Shown: positions 35,680-46,571 of the stretch, in pieces | Layout of the letters: each line of letters begins with the position of its first letter | Numbering within the stretch: position 1 is the stretch's first letter | Assembly: GCF_000423045.1 (NCBI RefSeq) | Contig: NZ_AUHF01000001.1 | Location: 186,001 to 250,000, forward strand | Reading direction: 5' to 3' | From: Christiangramia portivictoriae DSM 23547 | Lineage (GTDB): Bacteria > Bacteroidota > Bacteroidia > Flavobacteriales > Flavobacteriaceae | DNA: 64,000 nt | Program-made: the position numbers and the translations under genes | Notes under the pieces: generated by a model | Seen by the model: the letters and a program-made list of their open reading frames with translations, nothing else | Databases searched by the model: none | What the model was told of the DNA's origin: nothing

Positions 35680-36678
35680 ATGAGCAAAATCACAGCAGCG
35701 ATCACAGCTGTAGGTGCTTATGTACCTGAAGATATTTTGACCAACAAAAAGTTGGAAGAATTGGTGGATACCTCAGATGAGTGGATCCTTAGCAGGACAG
35801 GAATCAAAGAAAGACGAATACTTAAAGATCCCAGCCTGGGAACTTCATATTTAGCCATCGAGGCAGCCAAAGATTTGATCAATAAAGCAAATCTTGACCC
35901 GGCAGAAATAGACCTTATCATTTTAGGAACAGTATCACCAGATATGCCAGTTGCGGCATCTGCAGTTCATGTGGCATCACAGATAGGAGCGGTAAACGCA
36001 TTTGGATATGATTTGCAGGCTGCGTGTTCCAGTTTTCTTTACGGGATGTCTACCGGAGCGGCCTATATAGAATCTGGAAGATATAAAAAGGTTCTGGTTA
36101 TTGGTGCAGACAAGATGTCCTCGATTATCGATTATACAGATAGGACCACCTGTATCATTTTTGGAGATGGTGGTGGAGCAGCTCTGCTGGAGCCTAATTA
36201 CGAAGGACTGGGATTACAGGATGAACTTTTAAGATGCGACTCTATTGGTCGTAACTCTCTTAAAATTGTCGCCGGAGGATCTCTAATGCCACCTTCTGAA
36301 GAAACGGTAGCTAAAAAACTTCATTATGTACAGCAGGATGGAAAAACTGTTTTCAAGTTTGCTGTATCAAATATGGCGGAGGTAAGCGCCCAGATCATGG
36401 AAAGAAACAACCTCATCAATAAAGATGTGGATTGGCTGGTCGCGCACCAGGCAAATAAGCGAATTATAGACGCTACTGCCAAGAGAATGAACCTTACAGA
36501 CGAGGACAAGGTATTGATGAATATCCATAGATATGGAAACACCACTTCAGCAACCTTACCTTTATTACTTAGTGATTACGAAAAACAATTTAAAAAAGGA
36601 GATAATTTAATATTTGCCTCTTTTGGAGGTGGCTTCACTTGGGGAGCTACTTACCTTAAATGGGCTTATAACTCATAA
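35680..36678 (+). CDS. fabH: 3-oxoacyl-ACP synthase III (FabH)
   Basis: A 332-residue condensing enzyme. The catalytic triad is visible: Cys in [11 protein letters not shown], His in VAHQANKRI and Asn in [10 protein letters not shown]. It condenses acetyl-CoA with malonyl-ACP to start fatty-acid synthesis. It lies 17 bp before accB, so initiation and malonyl-CoA supply are co-expressed. Confidence 0.96.
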   Translation: MSKITAAITAVGAYVPEDILTNKKLEELVDTSDEWILSRTGIKERRILKDPSLGTSYLAIEAAKDLINKANLDPAEIDLIILGTVSPDMPVAASAVHVASQIGAVNAFGYDLQAACSSFLYGMSTGAAYIESGRYKKVLVIGADKMSSIIDYTDRTTCIIFGDGGGAALLEPNYEGLGLQDELLRCDSIGRNSLKIVAGGSLMPPSEETVAKKLHYVQQDGKTVFKFAVSNMAEVSAQIMERNNLINKDVDWLVAHQANKRIIDATAKRMNLTDEDKVLMNIHRYGNTTSATLPLLLSDYEKQFKKGDNLIFASFGGGFTWGATYLKWAYNS

Positions 36679-36695
36679 AAACCAACACCAATATT

Positions 36696-37199
36696 ATGGA
36701 TTTAAAGGAAATTCAGAATCTGATTAAATTTGTGGCTAAATCTGGCGCAAGTGAGGTTAAACTTGAAACAGGTGATGTAAAGATCACTATTAAAACAGGT
36801 TCAGACGATAAGGAAACTACCATAGTACAACAGGTTCCTATGGGAGGACAGCAAATTCAGCAAATGCCAGCTCAACAGCAGGCACCCGCACCTCAGGCAC
36901 CCGCTCAGGAAGCGGCACCTGCAGCAGAAGAAAAACAAACCGCAGGTGATGATTCTAAATATATCACTGTGAAATCTCCAATTATTGGAACATTCTATAG
37001 AAAACCTTCTCCAGACAAGCCAACATTTGTAGAGGTAGGTGACACTGTAAAAGAAGGAGATGTGCTTTGTATCATTGAAGCAATGAAACTTTTCAACGAG
37101 ATCGAAAGTGAAGTGTCTGGTAAGATCGTGAAAGTACTGGTAGACGATTCGTCTCCTGTAGAGTTCGATCAGCCACTTTACCTGGTAGATCCGTCATAA
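36696..37199 (+). CDS. accB: biotin carboxyl carrier protein of acetyl-CoA carboxylase
   Basis: A 167-residue protein. An N-terminal domain (about 1-45) is joined by a Pro-Ala-Gln-rich linker (about 46-88) to the biotinyl domain (about 90-167), with the biotin acceptor Lys in EAMKLFNEI. It carries the carboxyl group between AccC and the carboxyltransferase, whose genes are not in this window. Confidence 0.96.
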   Translation: MDLKEIQNLIKFVAKSGASEVKLETGDVKITIKTGSDDKETTIVQQVPMGGQQIQQMPAQQQAPAPQAPAQEAAPAAEEKQTAGDDSKYITVKSPIIGTFYRKPSPDKPTFVEVGDTVKEGDVLCIIEAMKLFNEIESEVSGKIVKVLVDDSSPVEFDQPLYLVDPS

Positions 37200-37223
37200 A
37201 TTACTGCCCATTTTAACACCTGC

Positions 37224-37241
37224 AAGCCCATTTACGGGCTT
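37224..37241 (+). other. short hairpin between accB and accC
   Basis: AAGCCC (37224-37229) pairs with GGGCTT (37236-37241) across a 6-nt loop. No T tract follows, so it is not a clear terminator; it might affect mRNA processing or the accB:accC ratio. Confidence 0.4.
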
Positions 37242-37264
37242 CAGAACTTTAAAAGCAACTAGGT

Positions 37265-38614
37265 ATGTTTAAAAAAATATTGATTGCAAACAGGGGAGAG
37301 ATCGCACTTCGTGTGATTCGTACCTGTAAGGAAATGGGAATTAAAACGGTAGCGGTTTATTCTACTGCAGATGCTGAAAGTCTACATGTTAGATTTGCAG
37401 ATGAGGCGGTTTGTATTGGACCTGCACCCAGTAACCTTTCCTATTTAAAAATTTCAAATATTATCGCAGCAGCAGAGATCACCAATGCTGATGCAATCCA
37501 CCCGGGATACGGATTTCTTTCTGAAAATGCCAAGTTTTCGAAGATCTGTGAAGAACACGACATCAAGTTTATTGGTGCCTCTCCAGAGATGATCAGTAAA
37601 ATGGGGGACAAGGCAACTGCCAAAGCTACGATGAGAGCTGCTGGTGTACCTTGTGTTCCGGGATCTGAAGGAATTCTTGAAGATTTTACCGAATGTAAGA
37701 AACTTGCCAAAGAGATTGGATATCCAGTCATGCTGAAGGCAACTGCCGGTGGTGGTGGTAAGGGAATGCGTGCGGTATGGACAGAGCAGGAGCTGGAACC
37801 AGCCTGGGAATCTGCCCGTAAAGAAGCAGCCGCATCTTTTGGAAACGACGGGATGTATATGGAAAAGCTTATTGAAGAGCCGCGCCATATTGAGATCCAG
37901 ATTGTAGGAGACAGCAGCGGGAAAGCCTGTCACCTTTCTGAAAGAGATTGTTCTGTACAAAGACGTCACCAGAAACTTACCGAAGAAACTCCGTCACCAT
38001 TCATGACCGATACACTTCGTAAGAAAATGGGTGATGCCGCTGTAAAAGCTGCTGAATTCATTAAATATGAAGGAGCAGGAACGGTAGAATTCCTTGTAGA
38101 TAAGCATAGAAACTTCTACTTCATGGAAATGAATACCCGTATTCAGGTAGAGCATCCAATTACAGAGCAGGTGATCGATTACGATCTTATTCGTGAACAG
38201 ATCCTGGTAGCATCTGGAGTGCCAATTTCCGGAAAGAATTATATCCCGCAATTACACTCCATCGAATGTAGAATTAATGCGGAAGACCCATATCATAACT
38301 TTAGACCATCACCGGGGAAGATCACCAATCTTCACGCACCTGGAGGTCATGGAGTGCGTATCGATACTCATGTTTACAGTGGTTATGTGATCCCTCCAAA
38401 TTATGATTCGATGATCGCTAAATTGATCACTACCGCTCAAACCAGAGAGGAAGCGATCAATAAAATGAAGCGAGCACTCGACGAATTTGTGATTGAAGGT
38501 GTAAAAACCACGATTCCATTCCATAGACAGTTAATGGATCATCCAGATTATATCGAAGGAAATTATACCACAAAATTCATGGAGGATTTCAAAATGAAAC
38601 CTCTTGAAGAATAA
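37265..38614 (+). CDS. accC: biotin carboxylase subunit of acetyl-CoA carboxylase
   Basis: A 449-residue ATP-grasp enzyme. [15 protein letters not shown] opens the protein; the glycine-rich loop [17 protein letters not shown] and [14 protein letters not shown] with the catalytic residues are intact. It carboxylates biotin on AccB using bicarbonate and ATP. It ends with a strong terminator 10 bp downstream. Confidence 0.97.
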   Translation: MFKKILIANRGEIALRVIRTCKEMGIKTVAVYSTADAESLHVRFADEAVCIGPAPSNLSYLKISNIIAAAEITNADAIHPGYGFLSENAKFSKICEEHDIKFIGASPEMISKMGDKATAKATMRAAGVPCVPGSEGILEDFTECKKLAKEIGYPVMLKATAGGGGKGMRAVWTEQELEPAWESARKEAAASFGNDGMYMEKLIEEPRHIEIQIVGDSSGKACHLSERDCSVQRRHQKLTEETPSPFMTDTLRKKMGDAAVKAAEFIKYEGAGTVEFLVDKHRNFYFMEMNTRIQVEHPITEQVIDYDLIREQILVASGVPISGKNYIPQLHSIECRINAEDPYHNFRPSPGKITNLHAPGGHGVRIDTHVYSGYVIPPNYDSMIAKLITTAQTREEAINKMKRALDEFVIEGVKTTIPFHRQLMDHPDYIEGNYTTKFMEDFKMKPLEE

Positions 38615-38623
38615 AAAAAAACG

Positions 38624-38648
38624 AACCCCGGAAATTCCGGGGTTTTTT
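38624..38648 (+). terminator. intrinsic terminator after accC
   Basis: AACCCCGG (38624-38631) pairs with CCGGGGTT, a 5-nt loop between, followed by six T. It closes the fabH-accB-accC unit. Confidence 0.92.
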
Positions 38649-38690
38649 ATGCGATAGTTTTTGTAATTTGAACACAAACTTAAAACGCGC

Positions 38691-39812
38691 ATGAATTTTT
38701 CCTTCTGGGAATATGAATCCTGGATCAACAATATCGATTACTGTATCGTTGGAAGTGGTATCACGGGATTAAATTGTGCTCTGGAAATACGAAAAAAACA
38801 ACCTTCGGCAAAGATCCTTATCCTGGAGAAAGGAATTCTCCCTGAGGGTGCCAGTACCAAAAATGCCGGTTTTGCCTGCTTCGGAAGTATTTCTGAAATT
38901 CTCGATGATCTTAAAACACTTTCTGAAGAAGAAGTGATCACTTTGATCCAAAAACGTTGGGATGGTTTGAACCTTCTGCGGAAGAATCTGGGTGACAGGC
39001 AGATCGATTTTCAGCAGAACGGGGGATACGAACTATTTACCGAAGCAGATAGTGCGCTGTACGAACAGAGTATGAGTGCAATCAGCAGCGTCAACAAACT
39101 ATTGACACCTGTCTTTGGAGAGTCAGTTTTCAGTGAAACCTCGAATAACTTTCGCTTCAGCAATATCAAGCCCAGACTCATCTATAACCGGTTCGAGGGA
39201 CAGATCGATACCGGCAGAATGATGCAAATGCTTTTAAAAAAGGTCCATACCGAAAACATCAGAATCCTGAATGGTATGGAAGTTATCTCATTCACTGATG
39301 GAAATTCGGCAGTAGAAGTGATTACCAATCAATTCAAATTTTCAGTAAAAAAACTAATCATTGCAACCAATGGTTTTGCTTCAAGGCTGGGTCTTGAAGA
39401 AGTAAAGCCAGCCCGGGCTCAGGTTTTGATCACCAAACCAATCGAAAATCTACACCTTCAAGGTACTTTTCACCTGGACAGAGGGTATTTCTATTTCAGG
39501 AATATTGATAACCGGATACTGTTTGGAGGCGGACGTAATCTTGATTTTACCGGAGAGGAAACCGATATTACAGGAACAACGAGTTTAATTCAGAACAAAC
39601 TAAGAGCTTTACTAAAATCCTGCATTCTGCCCGATACAGCTTTCGAAATAGATCGCCAGTGGAGCGGGATCATGGGAGTTGGTGCTACCCGGCAACCGGT
39701 AATTAAAGCAATTTCCAGTAATGTTTTTTGTGGAGTAAGACTCGGTGGTATGGGTATCGCCATTGGGAGTCTTGTAGGTCGAGACCTGGCTAACTTAACT
39801 TTGAATTCATGA
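38691..39812 (+). CDS. FAD-dependent oxidoreductase (DAO/glycine-oxidase-like)
   Basis: A 373-residue flavoprotein. The dinucleotide motif CIVGSGITGLNCALE (about 18-32) is followed by ILEKG, and ASTKNAGFACFGS fits DadA/MnmC-C-like amine oxidases. The C-terminal GGMGIAIGSLVGRDLA closes the FAD site. The substrate is unknown. The last four bases overlap the start of mtgA, so they share a transcript. Confidence 0.8.
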   Translation: MNFSFWEYESWINNIDYCIVGSGITGLNCALEIRKKQPSAKILILEKGILPEGASTKNAGFACFGSISEILDDLKTLSEEEVITLIQKRWDGLNLLRKNLGDRQIDFQQNGGYELFTEADSALYEQSMSAISSVNKLLTPVFGESVFSETSNNFRFSNIKPRLIYNRFEGQIDTGRMMQMLLKKVHTENIRILNGMEVISFTDGNSAVEVITNQFKFSVKKLIIATNGFASRLGLEEVKPARAQVLITKPIENLHLQGTFHLDRGYFYFRNIDNRILFGGGRNLDFTGEETDITGTTSLIQNKLRALLKSCILPDTAFEIDRQWSGIMGVGATRQPVIKAISSNVFCGVRLGGMGIAIGSLVGRDLANLTLNS

Positions 39813-40480
39813 TCAAAAGATTTTTCATATTCCTTTTCAAGATACTTCTTGGACTATTCATTTTTAGCATCGCTATTGTAGTCATCTATAAATGGGTGCC
39901 GGTTCCTTTTACGCCTTTGATGGTAATACGTTATTTTGAGAATCCGGAGGAGAACATTGAGCACGACTGGGTTACGATGGACGAGATTTCAGGCCACCTT
40001 CAAAAAGCAGTTATCGCCAGTGAGGATCAAAACTTTCCAACACACAGCGGCTTTGACTTTAAAGCGATCAAGAAAGCGATGGAAGACAATCGCAATGGCC
40101 GAAAAATTCGCGGAGCAAGTACCATATCCCAGCAAACAGCCAAAAATGTTTTTTTATATCCGGGCAGAACCTGGTTCCGGAAAGGTCTGGAAGCTTATTT
40201 CACTTTCCTGATCGAAATGATCTGGGGAAAAGAACGAATTCTAGAAGTCTATTTGAATAGTATCGAAATGGGCAAAGGAATTTATGGTGCACAGGCTGCT
40301 TCGATACACTGGTTTGGCAAGGATGCTGCAAAGCTCGGAGCTTATGAAGCTGCAGCTATTGCTGCTGTATTACCCAATCCAAGAGTATATCGTGCAAGTC
40401 CCGCATCTTCTTTTATTACCAATAGAAAAAACTGGATCGTAAAGCAAATGCAAAATCTTGGTAAACTCAGCTTAAACTAA
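39809..40480 (+). CDS. mtgA: monofunctional peptidoglycan glycosyltransferase
   Basis: A 223-residue GT51 enzyme with one N-terminal membrane helix (about 5-28). Motifs: ASEDQNFPTHSGFD with the catalytic Glu, RGASTISQQTAKN and ERILEVYLNSIEMGKGIYG. It polymerises lipid II into glycan chains; the absence of a transpeptidase domain makes it MtgA. It is coupled to the upstream oxidoreductase gene. Confidence 0.93.
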   Translation: MIKRFFIFLFKILLGLFIFSIAIVVIYKWVPVPFTPLMVIRYFENPEENIEHDWVTMDEISGHLQKAVIASEDQNFPTHSGFDFKAIKKAMEDNRNGRKIRGASTISQQTAKNVFLYPGRTWFRKGLEAYFTFLIEMIWGKERILEVYLNSIEMGKGIYGAQAASIHWFGKDAAKLGAYEAAAIAAVLPNPRVYRASPASSFITNRKNWIVKQMQNLGKLSLN

Positions 40481-40933
40481 ATGGAAACGCTTAAACAAGA
40501 GCTGCTGGAAAAATGTGAGCAATTTATACAGCAAAAAACAACTGCACTACAGGATGCGATGCAGGGTTTAAAACAAGACCTGGAAAATGAATCCAAGAGC
40601 AGTGCCGGAGACAAGTTTGAAACCGGCCGTGAAATGATCAATATTGAGTGGAACAAGCTGAGCAATCAATTACAGCAATATGAGCAAATGCAGTCTGTAT
40701 TAAACCGGATATCCCTGCAAAGCGCTACTGGAACCATTAAAACAGGAAGTCTAGTCTTTACTGATAAGGCGAATTATTTTATTTCTATTCCAGCCGGAGA
40801 ATTGATCGTTCAGAGTACAAAGATCTATGCGATTGGCAGTAAGGCTCCTGTTGCCATTGCCATGCTGGGAAAAACTGAAAATGAGAGTTACACATTTAAT
40901 CAGCAAAGTGTTCGCATTGAAAAGATTATTTGA
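40481..40933 (+). CDS. conserved Bacteroidota protein with GreA/GreB-like layout
   Basis: A 150-residue protein: an N-terminal coiled coil (about 1-75, with SSAGDKFETGREM) followed by a small beta-rich domain (about 88-150, TGSLVFTDKANYFISI). This arrangement resembles transcript-cleavage factor GreA, and relatives are often misnamed 3-oxoacyl-ACP synthase. It starts directly after the mtgA stop and overlaps the convergent ABC gene by 8 bp. Function unknown. Confidence 0.6.
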   Translation: METLKQELLEKCEQFIQQKTTALQDAMQGLKQDLENESKSSAGDKFETGREMINIEWNKLSNQLQQYEQMQSVLNRISLQSATGTIKTGSLVFTDKANYFISIPAGELIVQSTKIYAIGSKAPVAIAMLGKTENESYTFNQQSVRIEKII

Positions 40934-41891
40934 GTCGACTCTCCAGCACGCCTTCTCTCAGTTTAAATTTAAGCTTCTGCCCGGTAGCTATTTCTTTATG
41001 ATGATTAAGCAATACGGTTCTGCTGCCCGCTAAAATCTCAATAAGAAATGATTCTCCTTTAAAATACGAATTTTGAACGATAGCTTCTGTACCAGCATTG
41101 GCGACTTTTAATTCATGGGGATACACCACGATCTTTTGCCTGCTTTGATGATTAGGGTTTATCAGTTTCACGGGAAGATGGTTTACATCTCCAAAAAGAC
41201 TGGCAACATAAACATTAGGAGGTTGCTGGTATAAATCTTCAGGATTGCCCTGAGCATAGATGCTGGAATTTTTTAGAACAAAAGTCCTGTCTGCAAATGC
41301 CAGGGCGTCGGTACTGTCATGCGTGGCGATAATACAGGTAATTTGCTGTTCCTTTAGGTAGGCAAAGAGTCTTCTTCTCAATTTATTTTTTCTGAAGTGA
41401 TCAATATGGCTAAAGGGTTCATCAAGCAATAGAATTTCAGGTTCTTTCGCGAGTGCCCTGGCCAGAGCGATTCTTTGCTGTTGTCCGCCACTCAGCAATT
41501 TCGCTTTTCTATCAGCGAGATCGGTCATTTCCACGACTTCCAGTAATTCTTTGATTCGGCGTTTCTTCTTTACCGGATAGAAGTTGCTTAGATATTTCCC
41601 AATATTTTCAGCAGCGCTTAGGGGTAACATCAAATTAAAATCCTGGGCCAGGTATTTTATAAAGTCTTCTCCAGGCACCAGGTTATAATTAGGACCCAAA
41701 AGCTCTTTGTTTTTCCAGGTAATCCTGCCTTCTGTATGAAGCAGGCCATAAATGAGCTTGAGTAAAGTGCTTTTTCCACAGCCGCTTTCACCAATGATTG
41801 AAATGTTCTCAGCCTGATCTATTTTCATACTGATGTTCTTCAATACTGGTTCTGTATCATAGGTGAAGGAGACGTTCTTGAGCTGAAGCAT
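40926..41891 (-). CDS. ABC transporter ATP-binding protein with TOBE-like tail
   Basis: A 321-residue ATPase. Walker A GESGCGKST, signature LSGGQQQR, Walker B ILLLDEP and the His switch IIATHDST are all intact. Residues after about 235 form a TOBE-like regulatory domain, as in iron, sulfate or polyamine importers. No permease or binding-protein gene is next to it, so its partner and substrate are unknown. Confidence 0.88.
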   Translation of the reverse strand: MLQLKNVSFTYDTEPVLKNISMKIDQAENISIIGESGCGKSTLLKLIYGLLHTEGRITWKNKELLGPNYNLVPGEDFIKYLAQDFNLMLPLSAAENIGKYLSNFYPVKKKRRIKELLEVVEMTDLADRKAKLLSGGQQQRIALARALAKEPEILLLDEPFSHIDHFRKNKLRRRLFAYLKEQQITCIIATHDSTDALAFADRTFVLKNSSIYAQGNPEDLYQQPPNVYVASLFGDVNHLPVKLINPNHQSRQKIVVYPHELKVANAGTEAIVQNSYFKGESFLIEILAGSRTVLLNHHKEIATGQKLKFKLREGVLESRLK

Positions 41892-41995
41892 AGGTTAAAT
41901 TCTTGTTGAAATTATCATAATGACCGTATTCGAAAATGGCTATTTCCGTAACTTATTTTAAAGCTAAAGAACATAAATAAGAATAGAATCATCGA

Positions 41996-42592
41996 ATGCA
42001 AAAAATAGTCGTTTACGATCTCAATAAAACCTTATATCAAAAATCTTCCAAAGATGAGTTCTTCAAATTTGTATGCTATAAGAATGGGTATAAATTGATA
42101 AGACTTGCCCAGCTAGGCTGGATGAAAATGCTGGGAAACATGCGCATGGTAAGTAAAACCGATTTTAAAGAGAATTTTTACAACTATCTTAAAAACCTGG
42201 ATCCGGAAACAGTCACCAGGTATGCGCGACAATTCTGGAACCTGGAATATCCGGAATATTTCAGAAGTAAAATGCTGGAAGATATTGAGAAGTTTGAGAA
42301 GCAGGGCATCAAAGTATTTGTGGTCACCGGTGGCTTTGAAGTTTATACGAAATACCTGGAGGAAATTCTTCCGGTTAAGGTATTAGGAACCAGAACCATT
42401 TTTAAGGATGGAAATTATACGATAGACGGCAAAGCCTGTAATGATGCAGAGAAGATAAGGAGACTGGACGAAGCACTGGGAGCGTATGAAATTCTGGAAG
42501 CTTATTCAGATGATGATGAAGAAATCCTGCATAAAGCTGATAAGGGATTCCTGGTAGATGAAGATTCCGGTAAATTAGAACGAGTGAATTAA
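41996..42592 (+). CDS. HAD-superfamily phosphatase-like protein (IB type)
   Basis: A 198-residue protein of the haloacid dehalogenase fold with a helical cap (about 20-85). Motif I is VYDLNKTL: the nucleophile Asp is kept but the usual second Asp is Asn. Motif II is VVTGGFE, and SDDDEE near residue 168 supplies motif III/IV acids. Phosphoserine-phosphatase-like members are the closest by layout. The D-to-N change makes ordinary phosphatase activity uncertain. Confidence 0.75.
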   Translation: MQKIVVYDLNKTLYQKSSKDEFFKFVCYKNGYKLIRLAQLGWMKMLGNMRMVSKTDFKENFYNYLKNLDPETVTRYARQFWNLEYPEYFRSKMLEDIEKFEKQGIKVFVVTGGFEVYTKYLEEILPVKVLGTRTIFKDGNYTIDGKACNDAEKIRRLDEALGAYEILEAYSDDDEEILHKADKGFLVDEDSGKLERVN

Positions 42593-42610
42593 ACCTTTAG
42601 TGGTTGAAAC

Positions 42611-42643
42611 AAAAAAGCGCGGCTTCTCTGCCGCGCTTTTTTT
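42611..42643. terminator. bidirectional intrinsic terminator
   Basis: GCGCGGC (42617-42623) pairs with GCCGCGC (42630-42636) with a 6-nt loop, flanked by six A on the left and seven T on the right. It serves both the plus-strand HAD gene and the minus-strand oligopeptidase gene. Confidence 0.92.
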
Positions 42644-42664
42644 ATGTCCAGAATTTCAAAAATA

Positions 42665-44821
42665 TTAATCTTTTGGAAGCTCTTTCATTTCATTTGGAAG
42701 CGCTTCAAAGCCCATATTATACAAGGTAAAACCAAAGATATCTGCATATTCTTCGATGATCTTACTGGTGGGTTTCCCTGCACCATGACCGGCATTGGTT
42801 TCAATTCTTATAAGCGTTGGGTTGCTGCCTTCCTGCTTATCCTGTAACTCTGCGGCGAATTTAAAAGAATGCGCAGGAACTACCCGGTCATCATGATCAC
42901 CTGTAGTGACAAGCGTCGCAGGATATTCGGTACCTGCCTCCACACTATGTACCGGAGAATAGTTATAGAGATACTGGAACATTTCTTTATTATCTTCCGC
43001 AGTACCATAATCATAAGCCCAACCGGCGCCGGCAGTAAACGTATGGTATCTCAACATGTCCATAACTCCAACTGCAGGTAGTGCAACTTTCATAAGACCT
43101 GGTCGCTGAGTCATGGTCGCTCCTACCAGCAAACCACCATTAGAGCCACCTCTTACAGCAAGATAATCGCTGGAAGTATAATCATTGTCGATCAGGTATT
43201 CTGCAGCGGCGATAAAATCATCAAATACATTCTGCTTTTTAAGCTTGGTACCTGCATCATGCCATGCTTTCCCATATTCACCACCACCACGAAGGTTAGG
43301 AACAGCATAAACACCGCCTTGTTCCAGCCAAACGCTCATTGCGGTGCTAAAACCAGGAGTGAGGCTCACATTAAATCCTCCATAACCATAAAGGATCGTT
43401 GGATTCTTCCCGTCAAGCTGAGTTCCTTTCTTGTAGGTAATGATCATTGGGATCTTAGTTCCATCCTTTGATTCGTAGAAAACCTGTTCGCTGGTAAATT
43501 GTTCCGGATCAAAATCTATGTCTGGTTTATTATAAACTTCAGAAGTACCATTTTCAATATCGTATTTATAAATAGTTCCCGGAGTTACGTAATTTGTAAA
43601 GCTATAGTAAAGCACATCCTTGTCTTTCTTCGCTCCAAAACCTCCGGCAGAACCTACACCAGGAAGTTCTACTTCACGCACAAGCTTCCCGTCATAATCA
43701 TATTGCTTTACTTTTGAAATGGCATCAACCATATACTCTGCAAAGAAATAACCACCACCGGTTGAAGGACTCAGTACATGCTCGGTTTCCGGGATAAAAT
43801 CTTCCCAGTTCTCCGGACGTGGATCGCTCGCATCCACGGTTACGATCTTCTTATTTGGGGCATCAAGATTGGTTACGATAAATAATTTGCTGTCCTCGTT
43901 TTCGATCACATAAGAATCGGTGTTCTGATTATCCAGTATTGTAACCAGTTCCGGAGTTTCCTTCTGAAGGTCCATCATATAGAGCTCTCCACCAGAAGTT
44001 GAATTACGAGCTGAAATGATAAGGTACCGATTATTTTCAGTAACACTTCCTCCTACATAACGACGCTTTTGTGCTTCAGAATTTCCGAAGATGATCTGGT
44101 CGTCACTTTGTGGCGTTCCCAGTTTATGATAATATAATTTATGCTGATCTGTCTTTGCTGAAAGTTCACTTCCATCTGGTTTGTCGTAACTGCTGTAATA
44201 AAAACCTTCATTGCCTTTCCAGCTAATTCCGCTGAACTTTACATCTTTAATGGTATCGCCTAATATTTTCTTATCATCAGCATTCATGACAATGATCTTT
44301 CTCCAGTCGCTTCCACCTTCAGAAATAGCATAGGCCAGTTTCTTTCCATCTTCGGAAAAGCTCATTCCTGCGAGGGAGGTAGTGCCATCTTCACTGAATT
44401 TGTTGGGATCCAGAAATACTTTGGCTTCCGCTTCTTCAGATTCACGACGATACAGCACACTTTGATTCTGAAGTCCGTCATTCTTGAAGAAATAGATCTT
44501 CTCGCCTTCAGTAAAAGGAGCGCTCAGTTTTTCATAATCCCATAATTTGGTAAGACGTTCCTTCAGTTTATTTCTGTACGGAATATTCTCAAGGTAATCG
44601 AAAGTCACCTCGTTCTGTCTTTTTACCCAGTTCTCTGTTTCCTCACTACGGTCATCTTCCAGCCAGCGATATGGATCTTTGACTTCGGTTCCAAAATAAT
44701 CGGTTACAGTATCAACTTTTTTGGTTTCAGGATAGTTCAATTTGCTTTGGTTTTGACTTTGTGCACTCAGCGACCCGGCAACCAGGCCAAGTCCTACAAT
44801 GCCAGAATAGATTTTCTTCAT
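42665..44821 (-). CDS. secreted prolyl oligopeptidase (family S9A)
   Basis: A 718-residue peptidase with signal peptide (about 1-20, ending LSAQ). An N-terminal propeller domain (about 75-430, starting [15 protein letters not shown] and DPYRWLED) gates the C-terminal alpha/beta-hydrolase. Catalytic Ser is in [11 protein letters not shown], Asp in GDHDDRVVP and His in NAGHGAGK. It cuts short peptides after proline. A periplasmic location is likely. It is downstream of asd on the same strand but separated by a terminator. Confidence 0.93.
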   Translation of the reverse strand: MKKIYSGIVGLGLVAGSLSAQSQNQSKLNYPETKKVDTVTDYFGTEVKDPYRWLEDDRSEETENWVKRQNEVTFDYLENIPYRNKLKERLTKLWDYEKLSAPFTEGEKIYFFKNDGLQNQSVLYRRESEEAEAKVFLDPNKFSEDGTTSLAGMSFSEDGKKLAYAISEGGSDWRKIIVMNADDKKILGDTIKDVKFSGISWKGNEGFYYSSYDKPDGSELSAKTDQHKLYYHKLGTPQSDDQIIFGNSEAQKRRYVGGSVTENNRYLIISARNSTSGGELYMMDLQKETPELVTILDNQNTDSYVIENEDSKLFIVTNLDAPNKKIVTVDASDPRPENWEDFIPETEHVLSPSTGGGYFFAEYMVDAISKVKQYDYDGKLVREVELPGVGSAGGFGAKKDKDVLYYSFTNYVTPGTIYKYDIENGTSEVYNKPDIDFDPEQFTSEQVFYESKDGTKIPMIITYKKGTQLDGKNPTILYGYGGFNVSLTPGFSTAMSVWLEQGGVYAVPNLRGGGEYGKAWHDAGTKLKKQNVFDDFIAAAEYLIDNDYTSSDYLAVRGGSNGGLLVGATMTQRPGLMKVALPAVGVMDMLRYHTFTAGAGWAYDYGTAEDNKEMFQYLYNYSPVHSVEAGTEYPATLVTTGDHDDRVVPAHSFKFAAELQDKQEGSNPTLIRIETNAGHGAGKPTSKIIEEYADIFGFTLYNMGFEALPNEMKELPKD

Positions 44822-44856
44822 ACGATTCTTGCTTTAGAATGTCTAAAATAAGAATT

Positions 44857-44889
44857 AAAAAGCCTGAATCTTTACAGTTTCAGGCTTTT
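44857..44889 (-). terminator. intrinsic terminator after asd
   Basis: AAAAGCCTGAA (44857-44867) pairs with TTCAGGCTTTT (44879-44889), loop of 11 nt. On the minus strand it is followed by TTAATTCTT. It separates asd from the oligopeptidase gene. Confidence 0.75.
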
Positions 44890-44912
44890 AAGTAAAATTT
44901 TAAAATTGTGGA

Positions 44913-45902
44913 TTATAATAGTTTCTGCTCCAGTAAATATTCTGCGATCTGCACCGCATTGGTGGCCGCGCCTTTACGGAGATTATCTGCAACGATCCAC
45001 ATATTCAGCGTATTTGGCTGGCTAAGATCTCTACGTAATCTACCTACAAAGACATCGTCTTTTCCTTCCGCATAAATTGGCATGGGATAGGTGTTTAATT
45101 CCGGGTTGTCCTGAACGGTGATTCCTGGGAAATCACTCAGGATCTTTCGTACATCAACTACATCGAAATCTTTCTCGAACTCGATATTCACAGATTCTGA
45201 ATGTCCTCCAACCACCGGAATACGAATCGCAGTTGCCGTTACGTTCACCGAGTCATCCCCAAGAATTTTCTTGGTTTCGTTCGTTAATTTCATCTCTTCT
45301 TTGGTGTATCCATTGTCCTGGAAAACATCACAATGTGGCAATGCATTCTTATGAATTGGATAAGGATAGGCCATTTCTTCTTTCTTACCGGCATATTCGT
45401 TCTCCAGCTGTTGTACGGCTTTTACTCCGGTTCCGGTAATGGACTGGTATGTTGAAACCACGACCCGTTTGATCTTATACGTATCGTGCAGCGGCTTTAG
45501 AGCCATTAATAACTGTATCGTGGAACAATTAGGGTTCGCAATGATCCTGTCTTCTTTTGAAAGCAGGTTCGCATTGATCTCCGGGATCACCAGCTTATGT
45601 TTTGGATTCATTCTCCATGCTGAAGAATTATCGATCACCGTAGTTCCTGCGGAAGCAAATTTTGGAGCCCATTCCAATGAAGTGTCTCCACCAGCTGAAA
45701 ATATGGCCACTTCCGGTTTCATGGAAACTGCGGTTTCAAGGCTTACCACTTCAAACTCCTTTCCATTGTAGGCTATTTTCTTGCCTACAGATTTTTCAGA
45801 AGCTACAGGAATAAGTTCGGTAAGTGGAAAATTACGTTCTTCCAGTACTTTCAGCATTACGCTTCCTACCATCCCGGTTGCTCCAACTACAGCTACTTTC
45901 AT
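44913..45902 (-). CDS. asd: aspartate-semialdehyde dehydrogenase
   Basis: A 329-residue enzyme. The N-terminal Rossmann motif VGATGMVGSVML, the catalytic Cys in ANPNCSTIQ and the active-site His region VVGGHSESV are present. It reduces aspartyl phosphate to the semialdehyde for lysine, threonine, methionine and cell-wall diaminopimelate synthesis. Single-gene unit with its own terminator. Confidence 0.96.
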   Translation of the reverse strand: MKVAVVGATGMVGSVMLKVLEERNFPLTELIPVASEKSVGKKIAYNGKEFEVVSLETAVSMKPEVAIFSAGGDTSLEWAPKFASAGTTVIDNSSAWRMNPKHKLVIPEINANLLSKEDRIIANPNCSTIQLLMALKPLHDTYKIKRVVVSTYQSITGTGVKAVQQLENEYAGKKEEMAYPYPIHKNALPHCDVFQDNGYTKEEMKLTNETKKILGDDSVNVTATAIRIPVVGGHSESVNIEFEKDFDVVDVRKILSDFPGITVQDNPELNTYPMPIYAEGKDDVFVGRLRRDLSQPNTLNMWIVADNLRKGAATNAVQIAEYLLEQKLL

Positions 45903-46019
45903 ATTTTGCTTTCTTTAAAAGATGAATTACAAAGTTATCGCTTGCAAATTATTCTATCTGCCTCCTTTCTGAAAATTTAAGCTGTTTTAAAAAAATTGCA
46001 CCAATTTTAGATTATTGTT

Positions 46020-46049
46020 AAAAAAAGACCCCTGGTTTTTGCCAGGGGT
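46020..46049 (-). terminator. intrinsic terminator after mscL
   Basis: ACCCCTGG (46028-46035) pairs with CCAGGGGT (46042-46049), 6-nt loop. On the minus strand seven T (46026-46020) come shortly after the stem. It ends the mscL transcript before asd. Confidence 0.9.
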
Positions 46050-46087
46050 TTAGTTAAGAATGAGTAATGTAGCGGTAAGCGTACGTC

Positions 46088-46510
46088 TTAAATATTCCTT
46101 TTTCTTAGTTCGTCACGAATTTCAGTAAGTAAAACCTCTTCTTTTGTTGGTCCTGCTGGAGCTGCAGCTTCTTCCTTCTTTTTAGTTTTTTCATAAGCTC
46201 TTAAAAAAAGAAAAATGAACAGACCAACAATGATGAAGTAGATAACCGCCTGTATCACATTTCCATAGGTAAGAATTGCGGCTTCAGCTTCCTGAGCGGC
46301 TTCCAGGCTTTCATACTCCACACCATCCAGGGCAATGAATTTTTGGGTAAGATCCACACCACCGGTAATCAAACCAATGATAGGCATGAAAATATCTGCC
46401 ACTACAGATGAAATCACTTTGTTGAATGCAGCGCCAATTACCACAGCGGTTGCCAGTGCTACAATATCCTTCTTCAAAAGGAATGCTTTAAAATCTGAAA
46501 AAAAGCTCAT
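46088..46510 (-). CDS. mscL: large-conductance mechanosensitive channel
   Basis: A 140-residue protein with two membrane helices (about 15-42 and 75-100). [33 protein letters not shown] at the N-terminus is written here only in part: the key stretch is [17 protein letters not shown], the channel pore helix. The C-terminus is a charged helix ending [12 protein letters not shown]. It releases solutes on osmotic down-shock. Confidence 0.95.
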   Translation of the reverse strand: MSFFSDFKAFLLKKDIVALATAVVIGAAFNKVISSVVADIFMPIIGLITGGVDLTQKFIALDGVEYESLEAAQEAEAAILTYGNVIQAVIYFIIVGLFIFLFLRAYEKTKKKEEAAAPAGPTKEEVLLTEIRDELRKRNI

Positions 46511-46571
46511 AGAATATAGTTGTTAGTTGATTTTCAAATTTATATAAATTTTGAGAAGTCTTCCCAATTAT

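Noticed and set aside
36830-36960. Pro/Ala/Gln repeat in accB as a tandem repeat of interest
   Set aside because: Such a linker is normal for biotin carboxyl carrier proteins.
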